Source: Paraburkholderia sp. CNPSo 3272
Lineage (GTDB): Bacteria > Pseudomonadota > Gammaproteobacteria > Burkholderiales > Burkholderiaceae
Direction of reading: 5' to 3'
DNA length: 64,000 bases
Assembly: GCF_024206495.1 (NCBI RefSeq)
Contig: NZ_JAMBPQ010000014.1
Coordinates: forward strand, 113,668-177,667
The notes beneath the pieces were generated by a model. That model was not told where the DNA came from, searched no databases, and saw only the letters and a list, made by a program, of their open reading frames with translations. A program made the position numbers and the translations under genes. This document shows, piece after piece, positions 17,306 through 26,858 of the stretch; the stretch's first letter is position 1, and each line of letters opens with the position of its first letter.

Positions 17306-18675
17306 AACGCGTCGATCATGTGGGTTTTTCGAAGAAGTTCATCGCGGACGAAAAGCACATCGAATTCCACGACAAGCGCCTGTGGGGCTTGCGCAGTGCC
17401 CGCGACATCGAAGTCCACGGTATTCCCGAGTGGGAGGAAATGCGTTCGCTCGCCTCCGCGATCAAGGAGCACACGCTCACGCATCTGCCCGACTACCTCG
17501 AGCAGTTCGAGCGCAACGCCACCGCCAATGGCGTGACGGTTCACTGGGCGAAGGATGCCGAGGAGCACAATCGCATCGTGTACGAGATCCTGAGCGGCCG
17601 TAACGCCCGGGTTCTCGTGAAGAGCAAATCGATGCTGACCGAAGAGTGCGAGATGCGCCCGTATCTCGAGGAGCGCGGCATCACCGTCGTGGAAACCGAC
17701 CTCGGAGAGCAGATCCAGCAGCTCGACGACGAAATGCCTTCGCACATCGTCGTACCGGCCGTCCACAAGCTCGCGACGGACGTCGCAAAGATCTTCGCCG
17801 ACAAGCTCGGCACGGATCCGAACGAAACCGACATTCCGAAGCTCGCCGAAGCCCAGCGCAACGCCACACGCCCGCTCTTCCTGAACGCGGACGCAGGCAT
17901 GACCGGCTGCAATTTCGCCGTGGCCGAAACCGGCGGCATCACGGTCTGCACGAACGAGGGCAACGCCGACCTGAGCGCGAACGTGCCGTCGCTGCATATC
18001 GCCTCCATCGGTATCGAGAAGCTCATTCCGAAGCTGGAGCACCTGGGCCTCTTTATCCGGATGCTGTCGCGCAACGCGCTAGGCTCGCCCATCACCCAGT
18101 ACACCTCGCATTTCCGTGGGCCGCGCGAGGGCGGCGAAATGCACTTCGTGCTCGTCGACAACGGCCGTTCCGAACGCCTCGCGATGGACGACTTCTGGTA
18201 CTCGCTCAAGTGCATCAGGTGCGGCGCGTGCATGAACACCTGCCCGGTGTATCGGCGCAGCAGCGGCTTGAGCTACGGCGGCGTGTACTCCGGTCCGATC
18301 GGCGCCATCATCAACCCGACTTACGACCTCAAGAAGTACAGCTCACTGCCATTCGCATCCACCATGAACGGCAGCTGCACCAACGTCTGTCCTGTGAAGA
18401 TCAACATTCACGAACAGATCTACAAGTGGCGGCAGATCATCGCCGAAAAGCACGAGCTCCCATTCGTCAAGCAGGAAGCGATGAAGGTCGCGGGCCAGGT
18501 GCTGTCCCACCCGAAGCTCTACCGCGCCGCCGTCAAAACCGCCAACAAGGCCGTTTCAACGCTGCCGCGCGTCGTTCTTTACAACCCGCTCAACGAATGG
18601 GGCAAGCAACGCGAGGTGCCCGAAGCGCCGACCGAAACCTTCCGTGACTGGTACCTGAAGAGGAACAAGAAATGA
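17302..18675 (+). CDS. lutB: Lactate utilisation protein B (Fe-S protein)
   Basis: 457 residues. An N-terminal LUD domain (signatures NFAVAETGGITVCTNEGNA and VPSLHIASIGIEKLIP) is followed by a ferredoxin-like region with CIRCGACMNTCPVYRR (first Cys 304) and a second cluster group around Cys359 (CTNVCPVKI). LutB is the central electron-transfer subunit of the lactate-oxidising complex. ATG at 17302 overlaps the lutA stop (ATGA) and its own stop overlaps lutC, so the three are translationally coupled. Confidence 0.95.
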   Translation: MKRVDHVGFSKKFIADEKHIEFHDKRLWGLRSARDIEVHGIPEWEEMRSLASAIKEHTLTHLPDYLEQFERNATANGVTVHWAKDAEEHNRIVYEILSGRNARVLVKSKSMLTEECEMRPYLEERGITVVETDLGEQIQQLDDEMPSHIVVPAVHKLATDVAKIFADKLGTDPNETDIPKLAEAQRNATRPLFLNADAGMTGCNFAVAETGGITVCTNEGNADLSANVPSLHIASIGIEKLIPKLEHLGLFIRMLSRNALGSPITQYTSHFRGPREGGEMHFVLVDNGRSERLAMDDFWYSLKCIRCGACMNTCPVYRRSSGLSYGGVYSGPIGAIINPTYDLKKYSSLPFASTMNGSCTNVCPVKINIHEQIYKWRQIIAEKHELPFVKQEAMKVAGQVLSHPKLYRAAVKTANKAVSTLPRVVLYNPLNEWGKQREVPEAPTETFRDWYLKRNKK

Positions 18676-19271
18676 GCAGCCGTGACCTGATTCTCTCCCG
18701 TCTTCGCGAAGTGGCGCCCGCGCCGCGTCCACTGCCGGAAGTGCCGTTGTTCGACCAGCATCTGCCGCCCACGCTCGAGACGTTCAAGAAGTCGCTCGCG
18801 CGCCTTGGCGGCACCTGGTGCGATGCACCCGCCAGCGGCGATCTCGAAGCCCTGATCCGTTCGCGCTTCCCGCAGGCCCGCGTGGTCTGCTCGGCCGTGC
18901 CGGAAGTCGAGGGCACCCGCCGAATCGAGGACGTGGAGCGTCCACACGATCTCGAAGATGTGGACGTGGGCATCGTCCGTCCCGCCTTCGCGGTCGCGGA
19001 GACTGGCTCGATCTGGCTGAGCGAGCACGAGTATCGCGTCAATGCGCTCGGCTATCTCTCGCAGCATCTCGTGGCGCTCGTCGATCCGTCCGATATCGTC
19101 GACAACCTCCATCACGCCTATCACCGCCGGGAGTTCTTCGAGGCGCGCTACGCGTGCCTCATGAGCGGGCCGTCGGCGACGGCGGATATCGAGGGCGTGC
19201 TGATCCGCGGGGCGCAGGGCATCCGGTCGCTGACCGTGATTTCCGTGCCTCGTGTGAACGCGGCACGATAA
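18672..19271 (+). CDS. lutC: Lactate utilisation protein C (LUD domain)
   Basis: 199 residues of LUD domain with AFAVAETGSIWLSE and LVDPSDIVDNLHHAY, the typical LutC features. Starts at an ATG overlapping the lutB TGA. No lactate permease (lldP/lutP) or GntR-type lldR regulator is present, so import and control of lactate use must come from elsewhere or from an unexpected gene here. Confidence 0.93.
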   Translation: MSSRDLILSRLREVAPAPRPLPEVPLFDQHLPPTLETFKKSLARLGGTWCDAPASGDLEALIRSRFPQARVVCSAVPEVEGTRRIEDVERPHDLEDVDVGIVRPAFAVAETGSIWLSEHEYRVNALGYLSQHLVALVDPSDIVDNLHHAYHRREFFEARYACLMSGPSATADIEGVLIRGAQGIRSLTVISVPRVNAAR

Positions 19272-19284
19272 CCGGACCCGCAAA

Positions 19285-21381
19285 ATGCAGCTCTTCGCGA
19301 GCGGCCGCGACCAACTGCTGCGTTTCTGGCACCACGGCCGCCACCAGCTACCCATGGCGGACGCCTTGCGGGGCGGCGTGATCTGCGTCGCGCCCGCCGT
19401 GCTGGCCGTCACGCTGCACATGCCGCTGCTGTGCTGGTCCGCGATCGCCGCGTTCTGGACGTGCCTCGCAGACGAACCTGGCCGGCCCGGCTTTGAACGC
19501 CATTGCAAGGGGCTCGTGTTCGGCGTGGCCGGAGCGCTCGCGTCGGCCTGCGCGATCGCGGCGCATGCGCTCCCCGTCCTGTCGATTGCCGTGGTCGGCG
19601 CGGTCGCCTACGCGGGCGCGTCCGTGCGTGCGCGAGGTCCGGCGTCGGGCCTGCGCGGCCTGCTTACCGCAACGGCCTGTTCAGTATCCGCTTGTTTCCC
19701 GGCGCATGGCATCGACGCCGCTACTCGCTACGCCGGCTTCTATCTGGTCGGCAGCGTATGGGCGACGCTCGCGGGCGGCAGCCTTTGGCAGACCGGCCGC
19801 ACGAAGCGCGCGCAGCAGGCAACGCTCGCGTATCTTCATGCGATGTCTTTGCTCGTCAACCGCCTCGGATATGCAGCCCAGGGCAACCGGGCGCGCCTCG
19901 AACAAGGGCGCGCCGAGCTGCGCACGAAGCTCGATGCGATGACGGCGGCCATCGCAAATTGCTGCGGCGAAGCGCCTTCGGCGTGCACGCGGTGGGTCGA
20001 CGACGCGGAGCAGGCGATAGCCCTGCTCGCGGGCCTGGAAACGTTGCTCGCCGGCGGCCACGATGCCGCCCGGCGTGAAGCAGCCCGCCTCCTCGCGCCC
20101 GGCTACGTCCAGCTCGCCTTGCAGATCGACGCGAGTGCGGCACACTTGCGGGACGGTCCTGGCGCATTGCCGAGCGTCGTCGAGCAGCGCCTGGCGCGCG
20201 TGCAACAAACCTTGCGTGCCTGTGAGCCGGCCTGGCTGTCGACCCACGGGCCCGGCGAGGGATTGACATGGCTGCGGGCCAATCTCGATCTCCTCGAGCG
20301 CCTCGCCGTTCTGCTCGCTCGCGACGTGCGCATGCATGCTGCGCGGGTAGTCGCAGCAGGCGCACGCGGGGCGCCGCCCGAGCGTCCACGCCCAGGCCGT
20401 TTGACCGCGCGGATCGCGGAACTCGCCGCCCGCAATGCGTACGCCCGGTACGCTGCGCGCCTGTCCGTTGCAGCCATGCTCGCGGTTACCTTCGCACGCC
20501 TCTCGGGCCTGCAACAGGGTTACTGGCTGGCGCTCACCACGATGTTCATCCTTCAGCCCACGCTTTCGCAAACGGTGAAGGTGTCCGGGCTGCGCATCGG
20601 CGGGACGCTGCTGGGCGCAGTGCTGGCCACGGCGCTTTCGTTTCTGGTTCACGACCCGCTGCTGCTCGCGCTCGTTGTGCTCCCGCTCGCCACCGGAACG
20701 TTGGCGGCGCGCGCAGTGAGCTACTTCTCATACATCCTGTTCCTGACCTCGCACTTCATCCTGGTCGCGCATCTCGGCACGCCCGCCGGGGCGCCCTGGG
20801 CTCTGGCTATCGCGCGGGCCGAGCTCAGCGTGGCGGGTGTGCTCGTCGGCTTCGTCGTCAGCCTCTTCGCTTGGCCCGATCGCGAGCGCCATCGGCTCGG
20901 CAGCAGCGCGGCGCGCGCGCTGGAGGGCACGGCCGCGTATCTCGACGCGGTTGCGCGCCGTCTCGCCCAGCCCGTGCCGCGCGGGGGCGAAACGCTCAGA
21001 AAGCTGCGGCGACGCGCGTGCCTCGATATCGACACGCTCGAAGCCACGATCGGCGCCACGCGATTCGAGTCGCTGGTCGTGGATCAACAGGTTGCGTGCG
21101 CCAGTGTGCTGATGCAGCGTCTGAGAACGCTGGTCGGCGCGCTGTGCCCGCTCGAATATGTCGATGCGATGCTCGATGACACGGAACGCGCACGGCTCTC
21201 CGGACTCGCCCAGAGGGCGCACGCGTGGCTCACGCACGATGCCTGCTCCGGCGACCTTCTCCAGCACCCGGGCGAGGACTCGCGACCTCGGGCATCGTCA
21301 TGCCACGTGCGCGAGATCGAACGCGAAGTCAGCGAAAGCGCGTGTGTCGCGCACCTGCTGCGCTCCCGCGTGCTGCGCTGA
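19285..21381 (+). CDS. FUSC family membrane protein (YccS/AaeB-like), first copy
   Basis: 698 residues. Two hydrophobic blocks of about six helices each (roughly residues 25-165 and 385-530) separated by a soluble alpha-helical region, the standard FUSC layout. The second block has LQQGYWLALTTMFILQPTLSQT, characteristic of the family, whose members include the aromatic acid efflux protein AaeB and YccS. It starts 13 bases after lutC, so it is probably the last gene of the cioAB-lutABC operon. A LysR gene follows on the same strand at 21746, paralleling the FUSC-LysR pair at 27-30 kb. Confidence 0.88.
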   Translation: MQLFASGRDQLLRFWHHGRHQLPMADALRGGVICVAPAVLAVTLHMPLLCWSAIAAFWTCLADEPGRPGFERHCKGLVFGVAGALASACAIAAHALPVLSIAVVGAVAYAGASVRARGPASGLRGLLTATACSVSACFPAHGIDAATRYAGFYLVGSVWATLAGGSLWQTGRTKRAQQATLAYLHAMSLLVNRLGYAAQGNRARLEQGRAELRTKLDAMTAAIANCCGEAPSACTRWVDDAEQAIALLAGLETLLAGGHDAARREAARLLAPGYVQLALQIDASAAHLRDGPGALPSVVEQRLARVQQTLRACEPAWLSTHGPGEGLTWLRANLDLLERLAVLLARDVRMHAARVVAAGARGAPPERPRPGRLTARIAELAARNAYARYAARLSVAAMLAVTFARLSGLQQGYWLALTTMFILQPTLSQTVKVSGLRIGGTLLGAVLATALSFLVHDPLLLALVVLPLATGTLAARAVSYFSYILFLTSHFILVAHLGTPAGAPWALAIARAELSVAGVLVGFVVSLFAWPDRERHRLGSSAARALEGTAAYLDAVARRLAQPVPRGGETLRKLRRRACLDIDTLEATIGATRFESLVVDQQVACASVLMQRLRTLVGALCPLEYVDAMLDDTERARLSGLAQRAHAWLTHDACSGDLLQHPGEDSRPRASSCHVREIEREVSESACVAHLLRSRVLR

Positions 21382-21451
21382 GGCTAGCGATCCTTGGCTT
21401 TCCGGCTATGCGTGCGACCCATCCGGACGCAGCCCATACCAGGACCGTTCA

Positions 21452-21589
21452 CAGGGCACGGTGACCCTCAGTGGTCTGATCGACGGCGGCCTCGCCTACG
21501 TGGACGATTTCGGAGGCAGCCGGGGGCACGCGCTCGCTGCAGGCGAAATCGGGCGATATCAACGTCAACCGCCCGTCTCTCTCGCCTGA
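21452..21589 (+). pseudogene. Remnant of a Gram-negative general porin
   Basis: The stretch translates to QGTVTLSGLIDGGLAYVDDFGG, which matches the first beta-strand of Burkholderiales OmpC-type porins (usual form SSVTLYGxxDAGxxY). It lacks a signal peptide and stops after about 45 residues. The rest of the 364-base gap between the FUSC and LysR genes holds nothing I recognise. Short match, so moderate confidence. Confidence 0.5.
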
Positions 21590-21745
21590 AGCCAGATTTC
21601 AATTGCAACATCGCCGCGGCGGCGCGAAACAACGCAGTAATGGCGCACTCGCACAATCCGTGGCACTTCGCGGCGATTCACAGGGCAAGCCGGCACTGCG
21701 CCGGGGCCGAACGCGCCGCCAACCTCCAGCCTTCGGATACGGTTT

Positions 21746-22747
21746 ATGAACCTCTTGCAGAACATGCGGACATTCGTGCGCGTCGTGGACACGGGCAGCT
21801 TCACGGCGGCGGCGGATTCGCTTGAGTCGAGCGCGGCGTCGACATCGAGAGCAGTCAGCGAACTGGAGCAACACCTCAAAGTCCGGCTGCTGACGCGCTC
21901 CACGCGCCGCATCGCATTGACCGATGCGGGGCGCACCTACCTCGACCACTGCCGGGAGATCGTACGCGCAGTCGACGAAGCCGAGCAGGAGGTCTCCGAG
22001 GCAGGCAGTCTCGCCCGCGGCATGTTGCGCGTCCATAGCTTCGCGAGCTTCGGACAGCACTACATCGTTCCCGCCATCCACGCGTATCGCCGCCTGTACC
22101 CCGAAGTGAGGATCGATCTGCAGCTCTCACAAACCTTGCCCGATCTGTTCGACGGCACCTGCGACACGTCGATTCTCGCGGTCTCCGGCCTGCCGGACTC
22201 GGAAATCGTCATGCACCGGCTGGGTTCCAGCTGCAGCATCCTTTGCGCGTCGCCACGGTATCTGAACGCGCACGGCACGCCCCTGCATCCCGGCGACCTG
22301 ATCGACCATGACTGCCTCGCCCTCAGCACACCCACGTTCTCGTCCCGCGAATGGGTGCTCGAAAAGGCGGCCAGCGGCAAAACCGAAAACATCGCGATCA
22401 ACAGCGTACTTCGCATCAATATCGCCGAGTCGCTGGCAGCGGCAATCCGCGCGCACATGGGCATCGGCCCGTTGCCCGTCTACTCGGCCCTCGCCGGCTT
22501 GCGCGCAGGCACACTCGTGCGCGTGCTGCCCGAATACACGCTGCAGAGCAAGGACATCTGCGCGCTCTTTCCGTCGCGCCGATACGTCGACGCAAGAACG
22601 CGGACATGGTTGGACTACATGCGCGAGTATCTTCCCTCTGCGCTCGCACGCGATCAAGCAGTGCTCGCGAGCCTCAGCAACAATCGCGACTCGCAGCCGG
22701 CACGCCCAGCTTTCACGCCCGAACACGGCGCACTCGCGATGTCCTAA
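21746..22747 (+). CDS. LysR-type transcriptional regulator, FUSC-linked copy 1
   Basis: 333 residues. DNA-binding domain (MRTFVRVVDTGSFTAAADSL...TSRAVSELEQHLKVRLLTRSTRRIALT) and effector domain; long C-terminal tail. It is clearly a paralogue of the LysR at 29739-30701 (shared LLRVHSFASxG, LSQTLxxLFDGTCDTS, INIAESLA, RTRxW). Both sit beside FUSC genes, which suggests that each controls its FUSC neighbour, much as AaeR controls aaeXAB. Confidence 0.93.
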   Translation: MNLLQNMRTFVRVVDTGSFTAAADSLESSAASTSRAVSELEQHLKVRLLTRSTRRIALTDAGRTYLDHCREIVRAVDEAEQEVSEAGSLARGMLRVHSFASFGQHYIVPAIHAYRRLYPEVRIDLQLSQTLPDLFDGTCDTSILAVSGLPDSEIVMHRLGSSCSILCASPRYLNAHGTPLHPGDLIDHDCLALSTPTFSSREWVLEKAASGKTENIAINSVLRINIAESLAAAIRAHMGIGPLPVYSALAGLRAGTLVRVLPEYTLQSKDICALFPSRRYVDARTRTWLDYMREYLPSALARDQAVLASLSNNRDSQPARPAFTPEHGALAMS

Positions 22748-22834
22748 GCCGACCACGAGGAGCGGCCTCTCTGACCGGCGAATGAAGCGCGCCGGGCGTG
22801 ACGAAAGCCTCGCCACGGACCAGGTGCGCCGCGC

Positions 22835-23602
22835 TCAAATCTCCACCGCGCCGCCGTCATCCCAGGTGGCGGCCTTGCTCAGCCTTTCCACCGCGACGGA
22901 GAAAACATAGCCCGCGCCCCGTTCGGTCTTGATGTATTTCGGCCGCGACGCGTTCTCCTCGATTTTGCGGCGCAGGCGCAGAATCTGCACGTCGATCGAA
23001 CGGTCGTAGACGTCGTCGTACAGCCGGCTCGCTTCGAGCAACTGTTCGCGCGTCAGCACGCGGCCCGGCGAAGCTAGAAGAGCACTGAGAAGCGAGAACT
23101 CGCCGTTGGTGAGCGGCACGTTCTCGCCCGCAGGCGAGGTGAGCTTGCGCGTGCCGAGGTTGAGCTCCCAGCCCGAGAAGCGGTATGCGCGCGCGTCGAG
23201 CTGACGCCCGCTCGCGGCAACCGCGGCTGCCGAGCGGCGCAGCAGTGCGCGCACGCGCGCGAGCAGCTCGCGGGAACTGAAAGGCTTGGTCAGGTAGTCG
23301 TCGGCGCCGAGTTCCAGCGCCATCACGCGGTCCGCTTCGTCGCGACGGCCCGACACCACGATGATGGGCAACGTGGACTGTTCGCGAATCCTGCGTGCGA
23401 TTTCGATGCCATCCTCGCCCGGCAGGCGCAGATCGAGCACCACGAGATCGATCGCATGCGCTTTCAGCGCCTCGGCCATTTGCTTGCCGTTGGCCGCGAC
23501 GCTCACGCGCATTTCGTTTTCGCGCAGATAGGCGGCGATGAGATCGCGCACCGCCTCATCGTCGTCGACGACAAGTACGTGAGGAAGATTGATCTCGTTC
23601 AT
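22835..23602 (-). CDS. OmpR/PhoB-family response regulator
   Basis: 255 residues from ATG 23602 (longer upstream frame rejected because the receiver begins MNEINLPHVLVVDDDEAV). Receiver with phosphoacceptor Asp in VVLDLRLPGEDG and Lys in LTKPFSSREL; C-terminal winged helix with VLTREQLLEASRLYDDVYDRSIDVQILRLRRKIE and the GAGYVF wing. Last gene of a leftward three-gene signalling set; 232 bases separate it from the kinase, and that gap contains an 11-base inverted repeat. Confidence 0.93.
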   Translation of the reverse strand: MNEINLPHVLVVDDDEAVRDLIAAYLRENEMRVSVAANGKQMAEALKAHAIDLVVLDLRLPGEDGIEIARRIREQSTLPIIVVSGRRDEADRVMALELGADDYLTKPFSSRELLARVRALLRRSAAAVAASGRQLDARAYRFSGWELNLGTRKLTSPAGENVPLTNGEFSLLSALLASPGRVLTREQLLEASRLYDDVYDRSIDVQILRLRRKIEENASRPKYIKTERGAGYVFSVAVERLSKAATWDDGGAVEI

Positions 23603-23644
23603 AACGTAACGCGCAAGTCTTCGGTTAACCGGGCAAATTATAGC

Positions 23645-23727
23645 GGCATCGGGACGCACGGCGACCGGCCTCCCGGCACGCAATACGTCTGATGATTGCT
23701 CCCGCTTTCGCGCAATGTCCCGATGCC
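23645..23727. promoter_or_regulatory. Perfect 11-base inverted repeat upstream of the OmpR-type regulator
   Basis: GGCATCGGGAC at 23645-23655 and its exact complement GTCCCGATGCC at 23717-23727, 61 bases apart. It lies between the kinase stop and the regulator start, where the regulator promoter should be. It could be a looping operator or a long-range hairpin; function is inferred from position only. Confidence 0.45.
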
Positions 23728-23834
23728 TCGAGGGCAATGCGGATGATTAGTGGTTCTTATCAGGCCAGAATCCCGCTTTTCACCACGGCACCCACGCGGC
23801 ACCGGGGCGACACGCAAATGACCGAGGTCCCCGC

Positions 23835-26273
23835 TCAGCGCGACGACTCGCGTGTCAGGGCGTCGGTGACTGCCTCGGTCAAATCGGCACGCAACACCGG
23901 TTTCTTGAGCACCGCGCGTACGCCGAGCGAGCGCGACTCTTCCTCGACGAGGTGGGTGCCGTAACCGCTCATGAGCAGGACCGGCAGGTCGGGGCGCACC
24001 GCGCGGATCTGCCGGATCAGGTCGATGCCGGTCATTTCCGGCATCGCATGGTCCGTCAGCACGAGATCGAAGCGCTGCGGCTCGGCGAGGAACGCCTCCA
24101 GCGCCTCGCTCGGCGAAGAAAATCCGAGCGGCTCGTAGCCGAGTTCGGCCAGCAGATCCTCGCACAGCTCCACCAGCGCACGTTCGTCGTCCACCAGCAG
24201 CACCGTTTCCCCGTTTCCGCGATGCGCCTCGATGGCGGGCGCCGGTGGCGCGGCCGGCCGCTGCGCCGACACGGGCAGATAGATGTTGAATTGCGTGCCG
24301 CTCCCGAGCTCGCTGCGCACTTCGATCGCGCCGCCATACTCCTTGACGATGCCGTCCACGAGCGAAAGCCCGAGACCTGTTCCGCCTATGGTCTTGCGGG
24401 TCGTGAAGAACGGATCGAACATCCGCTCCTCGACCTCCGGGCTGATGCCCGCTCCAGAATCCGCGACCCCAATGCACACGTAGTCGCCAGGCTGGAGCGT
24501 GCCCGAATGCAGCGCGCGGGCTTCACCAATAGCGACTTCGCGCGCCGACACGGTGATCGCCCCCCGCCCCTCCAGCGCATGACGCGCGTTGCTGCACAGA
24601 TTCATCACCACCTGATGGAGGTGCGTAGGATCTCCCAGCACATAGGCCTGCGGCGCATCGAGCCGGAGAGCGACCTGCACCTCGGGCGACAGGCTCGCCT
24701 TGAAGAGATCCACGGTCTCGACGAGGACCGGCTCCACATGCACCGGCAGCCGCGCCGTCATGCCGCTGCGGCTGAATGCGAGAATCCGCTCCACCAGCAG
24801 GCTGGCGCGCATGCCTGCGTTGAGCACCTGCTGGGCGTCGCGCCGCAGCGGCGAGTCTGCGCCGAGCGCGCGGAAGACGCGCTCGCCGTAGCCCAGAATC
24901 GCGCTGAGGATGTTGTTGAAATCGTGTGCGATGCCGCCTGCGAACGTGCCGAGCGCCTCGAGCTTCTGGGATTGGCGCAATTGCGCCTCCAGTCTCAGGC
25001 GTTCGGCCTCGGCCTCGCGGCGCGCACTCACGTCGTCGATCACGGCGACCAGCGTCCCGCCCAGCGCGCCGGTTTCGGACAGCCGCGAGATGGTGATTTC
25101 TGTCCAGATCACCCGGCCGTCCCTGTGGAGATAGCGCTTCTCGAACTTGACAGTGGAGCGCTCGCCGCGCTCGAGCTCCGCGACTTTCGCGCGCGTGAGC
25201 TCGATGTCGTCGGGATGCGTGATATCGGAGGGGGCCAGTTGATGCAGTTCATCCAGCGAATAGCCAACCATGCGCTTGAAAGCAGGATTCGCGACCATGT
25301 AAGGCTGATGGGGCAACAGCATCACGATCCCCACCGGTGCCTCGTCGAACACGGCGCGCCAACGCTGCTCGCCGGCCCGCAGTTCGCGGTTGGCCAGTGC
25401 CTGACGGCGAACCTGACGCACCATCACATACAGCAGCACGAGAACGAATGACGAGATTGCCAGCGTGCGCGCAAGTGTCGCCCAGGTGTTGCGGCGCCAC
25501 TCGCGCAGGATATCCGCGCGCGGACGGCCTACATCGATGGTCAGCGGATAGCCCGGCACCGCGGATTGCGCGGTCTCGAAGTCGTTCAACGCCTCTTGCC
25601 CAAAGGAAGCGCTCACCGCGCAGCGAAAGCCTTTTGCGGCGTCCTTGCCTGCCACCGTGATAATCAGGTGTTCATCGCGCGCTATGCCCGCAAGCCGGGC
25701 GAGCAGCGCGGCGCAGTCGATGTTGGCCACGATCGGGACGACGCCCCGTCCGTTCTTTGCGGCGAGGCGAACGAGCAGAGGGAACGTCGCCTCGCCGGCA
25801 GGCGGCGAGGCGGCGGCCTGCGCAGTCGACGGCCAGCACGAGCGTTCCCATGCGGCGCCTGCGTGCGCCTCGTCGACGATGTCGTGCTCGAACCCGCAGC
25901 CACCAGCTGCGAGCGAGCGAATTTGCGGAATGCGCGCCCGTGCCCGCTGCTCGAAGGCCGCGAACGCGTCATTGGCGGTCGAGCCGGGCCTCAAGTCGGC
26001 CTCGTGCTGCAGCGTCGCCGGGATACGGTCGATCGTGCTGCCGATCTGGTCCGCCAGCAGGCGCGCGACGAGTTCCACCGTGCGCTGGCCCGCGGCAAGG
26101 CTGGTTTGCCGGTCCTGGCGAACGTTGTAGAAGGCGGCCACGCAGACGAGCGCGACAAGCAGCAGGCCGCCCGCGACGGTCGTGCGGTGACGGCTGTGCA
26201 TCGGCCAGCCGTCGTATGCACCGTCGGGTCCGCCGGGGTCCGGCGTGAACGGAGTTCGCGCAGCAGGCTTCAC
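23835..26273 (-). CDS. Hybrid sensor histidine kinase (PAS, HisKA, HATPase, receiver)
   Basis: 812 residues. Start chosen as the GTG at 26273, which overlaps the TGA of the upstream receiver gene (GTGA), rather than any start in the longer frame. Order: membrane helix near 27-45, periplasmic sensor of about 190 residues, second helix about 245-265, PAS domain (APVGIVMLLPHQPYMVANPAF), phosphoacceptor His450 in AGGIAHDFNNIL, ATPase with GAGISPEVEERMF and GGTGLGLSLV, and a receiver with phosphoacceptor Asp741 in LTDHAMPEMTG. The ligand is unknown. Operon: receiver, this kinase, OmpR-type regulator. Confidence 0.93.
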   Translation of the reverse strand: MKPAARTPFTPDPGGPDGAYDGWPMHSRHRTTVAGGLLLVALVCVAAFYNVRQDRQTSLAAGQRTVELVARLLADQIGSTIDRIPATLQHEADLRPGSTANDAFAAFEQRARARIPQIRSLAAGGCGFEHDIVDEAHAGAAWERSCWPSTAQAAASPPAGEATFPLLVRLAAKNGRGVVPIVANIDCAALLARLAGIARDEHLIITVAGKDAAKGFRCAVSASFGQEALNDFETAQSAVPGYPLTIDVGRPRADILREWRRNTWATLARTLAISSFVLVLLYVMVRQVRRQALANRELRAGEQRWRAVFDEAPVGIVMLLPHQPYMVANPAFKRMVGYSLDELHQLAPSDITHPDDIELTRAKVAELERGERSTVKFEKRYLHRDGRVIWTEITISRLSETGALGGTLVAVIDDVSARREAEAERLRLEAQLRQSQKLEALGTFAGGIAHDFNNILSAILGYGERVFRALGADSPLRRDAQQVLNAGMRASLLVERILAFSRSGMTARLPVHVEPVLVETVDLFKASLSPEVQVALRLDAPQAYVLGDPTHLHQVVMNLCSNARHALEGRGAITVSAREVAIGEARALHSGTLQPGDYVCIGVADSGAGISPEVEERMFDPFFTTRKTIGGTGLGLSLVDGIVKEYGGAIEVRSELGSGTQFNIYLPVSAQRPAAPPAPAIEAHRGNGETVLLVDDERALVELCEDLLAELGYEPLGFSSPSEALEAFLAEPQRFDLVLTDHAMPEMTGIDLIRQIRAVRPDLPVLLMSGYGTHLVEEESRSLGVRAVLKKPVLRADLTEAVTDALTRESSR

Positions 26274-26638
26274 TGGACGGGTTCGCCCATGAGTTGTCTT
26301 ACATTGGCGACGAGCGCGTCGCAGTCGAGCGGCTTCGCAAGCACCCGGTCGGCGCCCAGTTGCCGCGCGACGGAGGCCGCTGTGGCCGCATTGAACCTGA
26401 AACGGCCCGAGATGGCAATAATCCGCGCATCGGGATGACGCGTGCGCAAGGCGCGCAGGCTTTCCGCGCCGTCGGTCTTGGGCTCGCCAAGGTCGACCAC
26501 CAGCAGCCGCGCTGGCGCGCCCGCATGGGGCCCAGCGAGCGACGCTGTCGCCGCGAAGCCTGCATCGTGCAGCGTCGCGACGATCAGATCGCGCATCACC
26601 GGATCGTCCTCGATAACAAGAATTTCGTCCGCGCTCAC
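26270..26638 (-). CDS. Single-domain response regulator
   Basis: 122 residues from a GTG at 26638 preceded by AAGGGA; a start ten codons further upstream (26668) is possible. Receiver with EDD acidic pocket (ILVIEDDPVMRD), Asp in LVVDLGEPKTDG, IAISG and LAKPLDCD. No output domain. The stop overlaps the GTG start of the hybrid kinase, so the pair is translated together and probably forms one phosphorelay. Related to the receiver at 493-882. Confidence 0.9.
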   Translation of the reverse strand: MSADEILVIEDDPVMRDLIVATLHDAGFAATASLAGPHAGAPARLLVVDLGEPKTDGAESLRALRTRHPDARIIAISGRFRFNAATAASVARQLGADRVLAKPLDCDALVANVRQLMGEPVQ

Positions 26639-26858
26639 AGTTTTCCCTTGCCTCGCCGCCACGCGCACCTAGCGCAGGCTGGCAACACGATGCTAGATGA
26701 GCGCGGTTAGCCGCCGGTTTCGGGCCGCACACTGCAAGATTACAACTGAAACATTCTCCCGCCGAGCCTCGCGCGCAGCGGCCGCGCATGGCGACGCACC
26801 GGGGGAATGCCCCGGTGCCGCGCCATCATGCGGTGTCGACTGCACGACTTCAAGCCGC

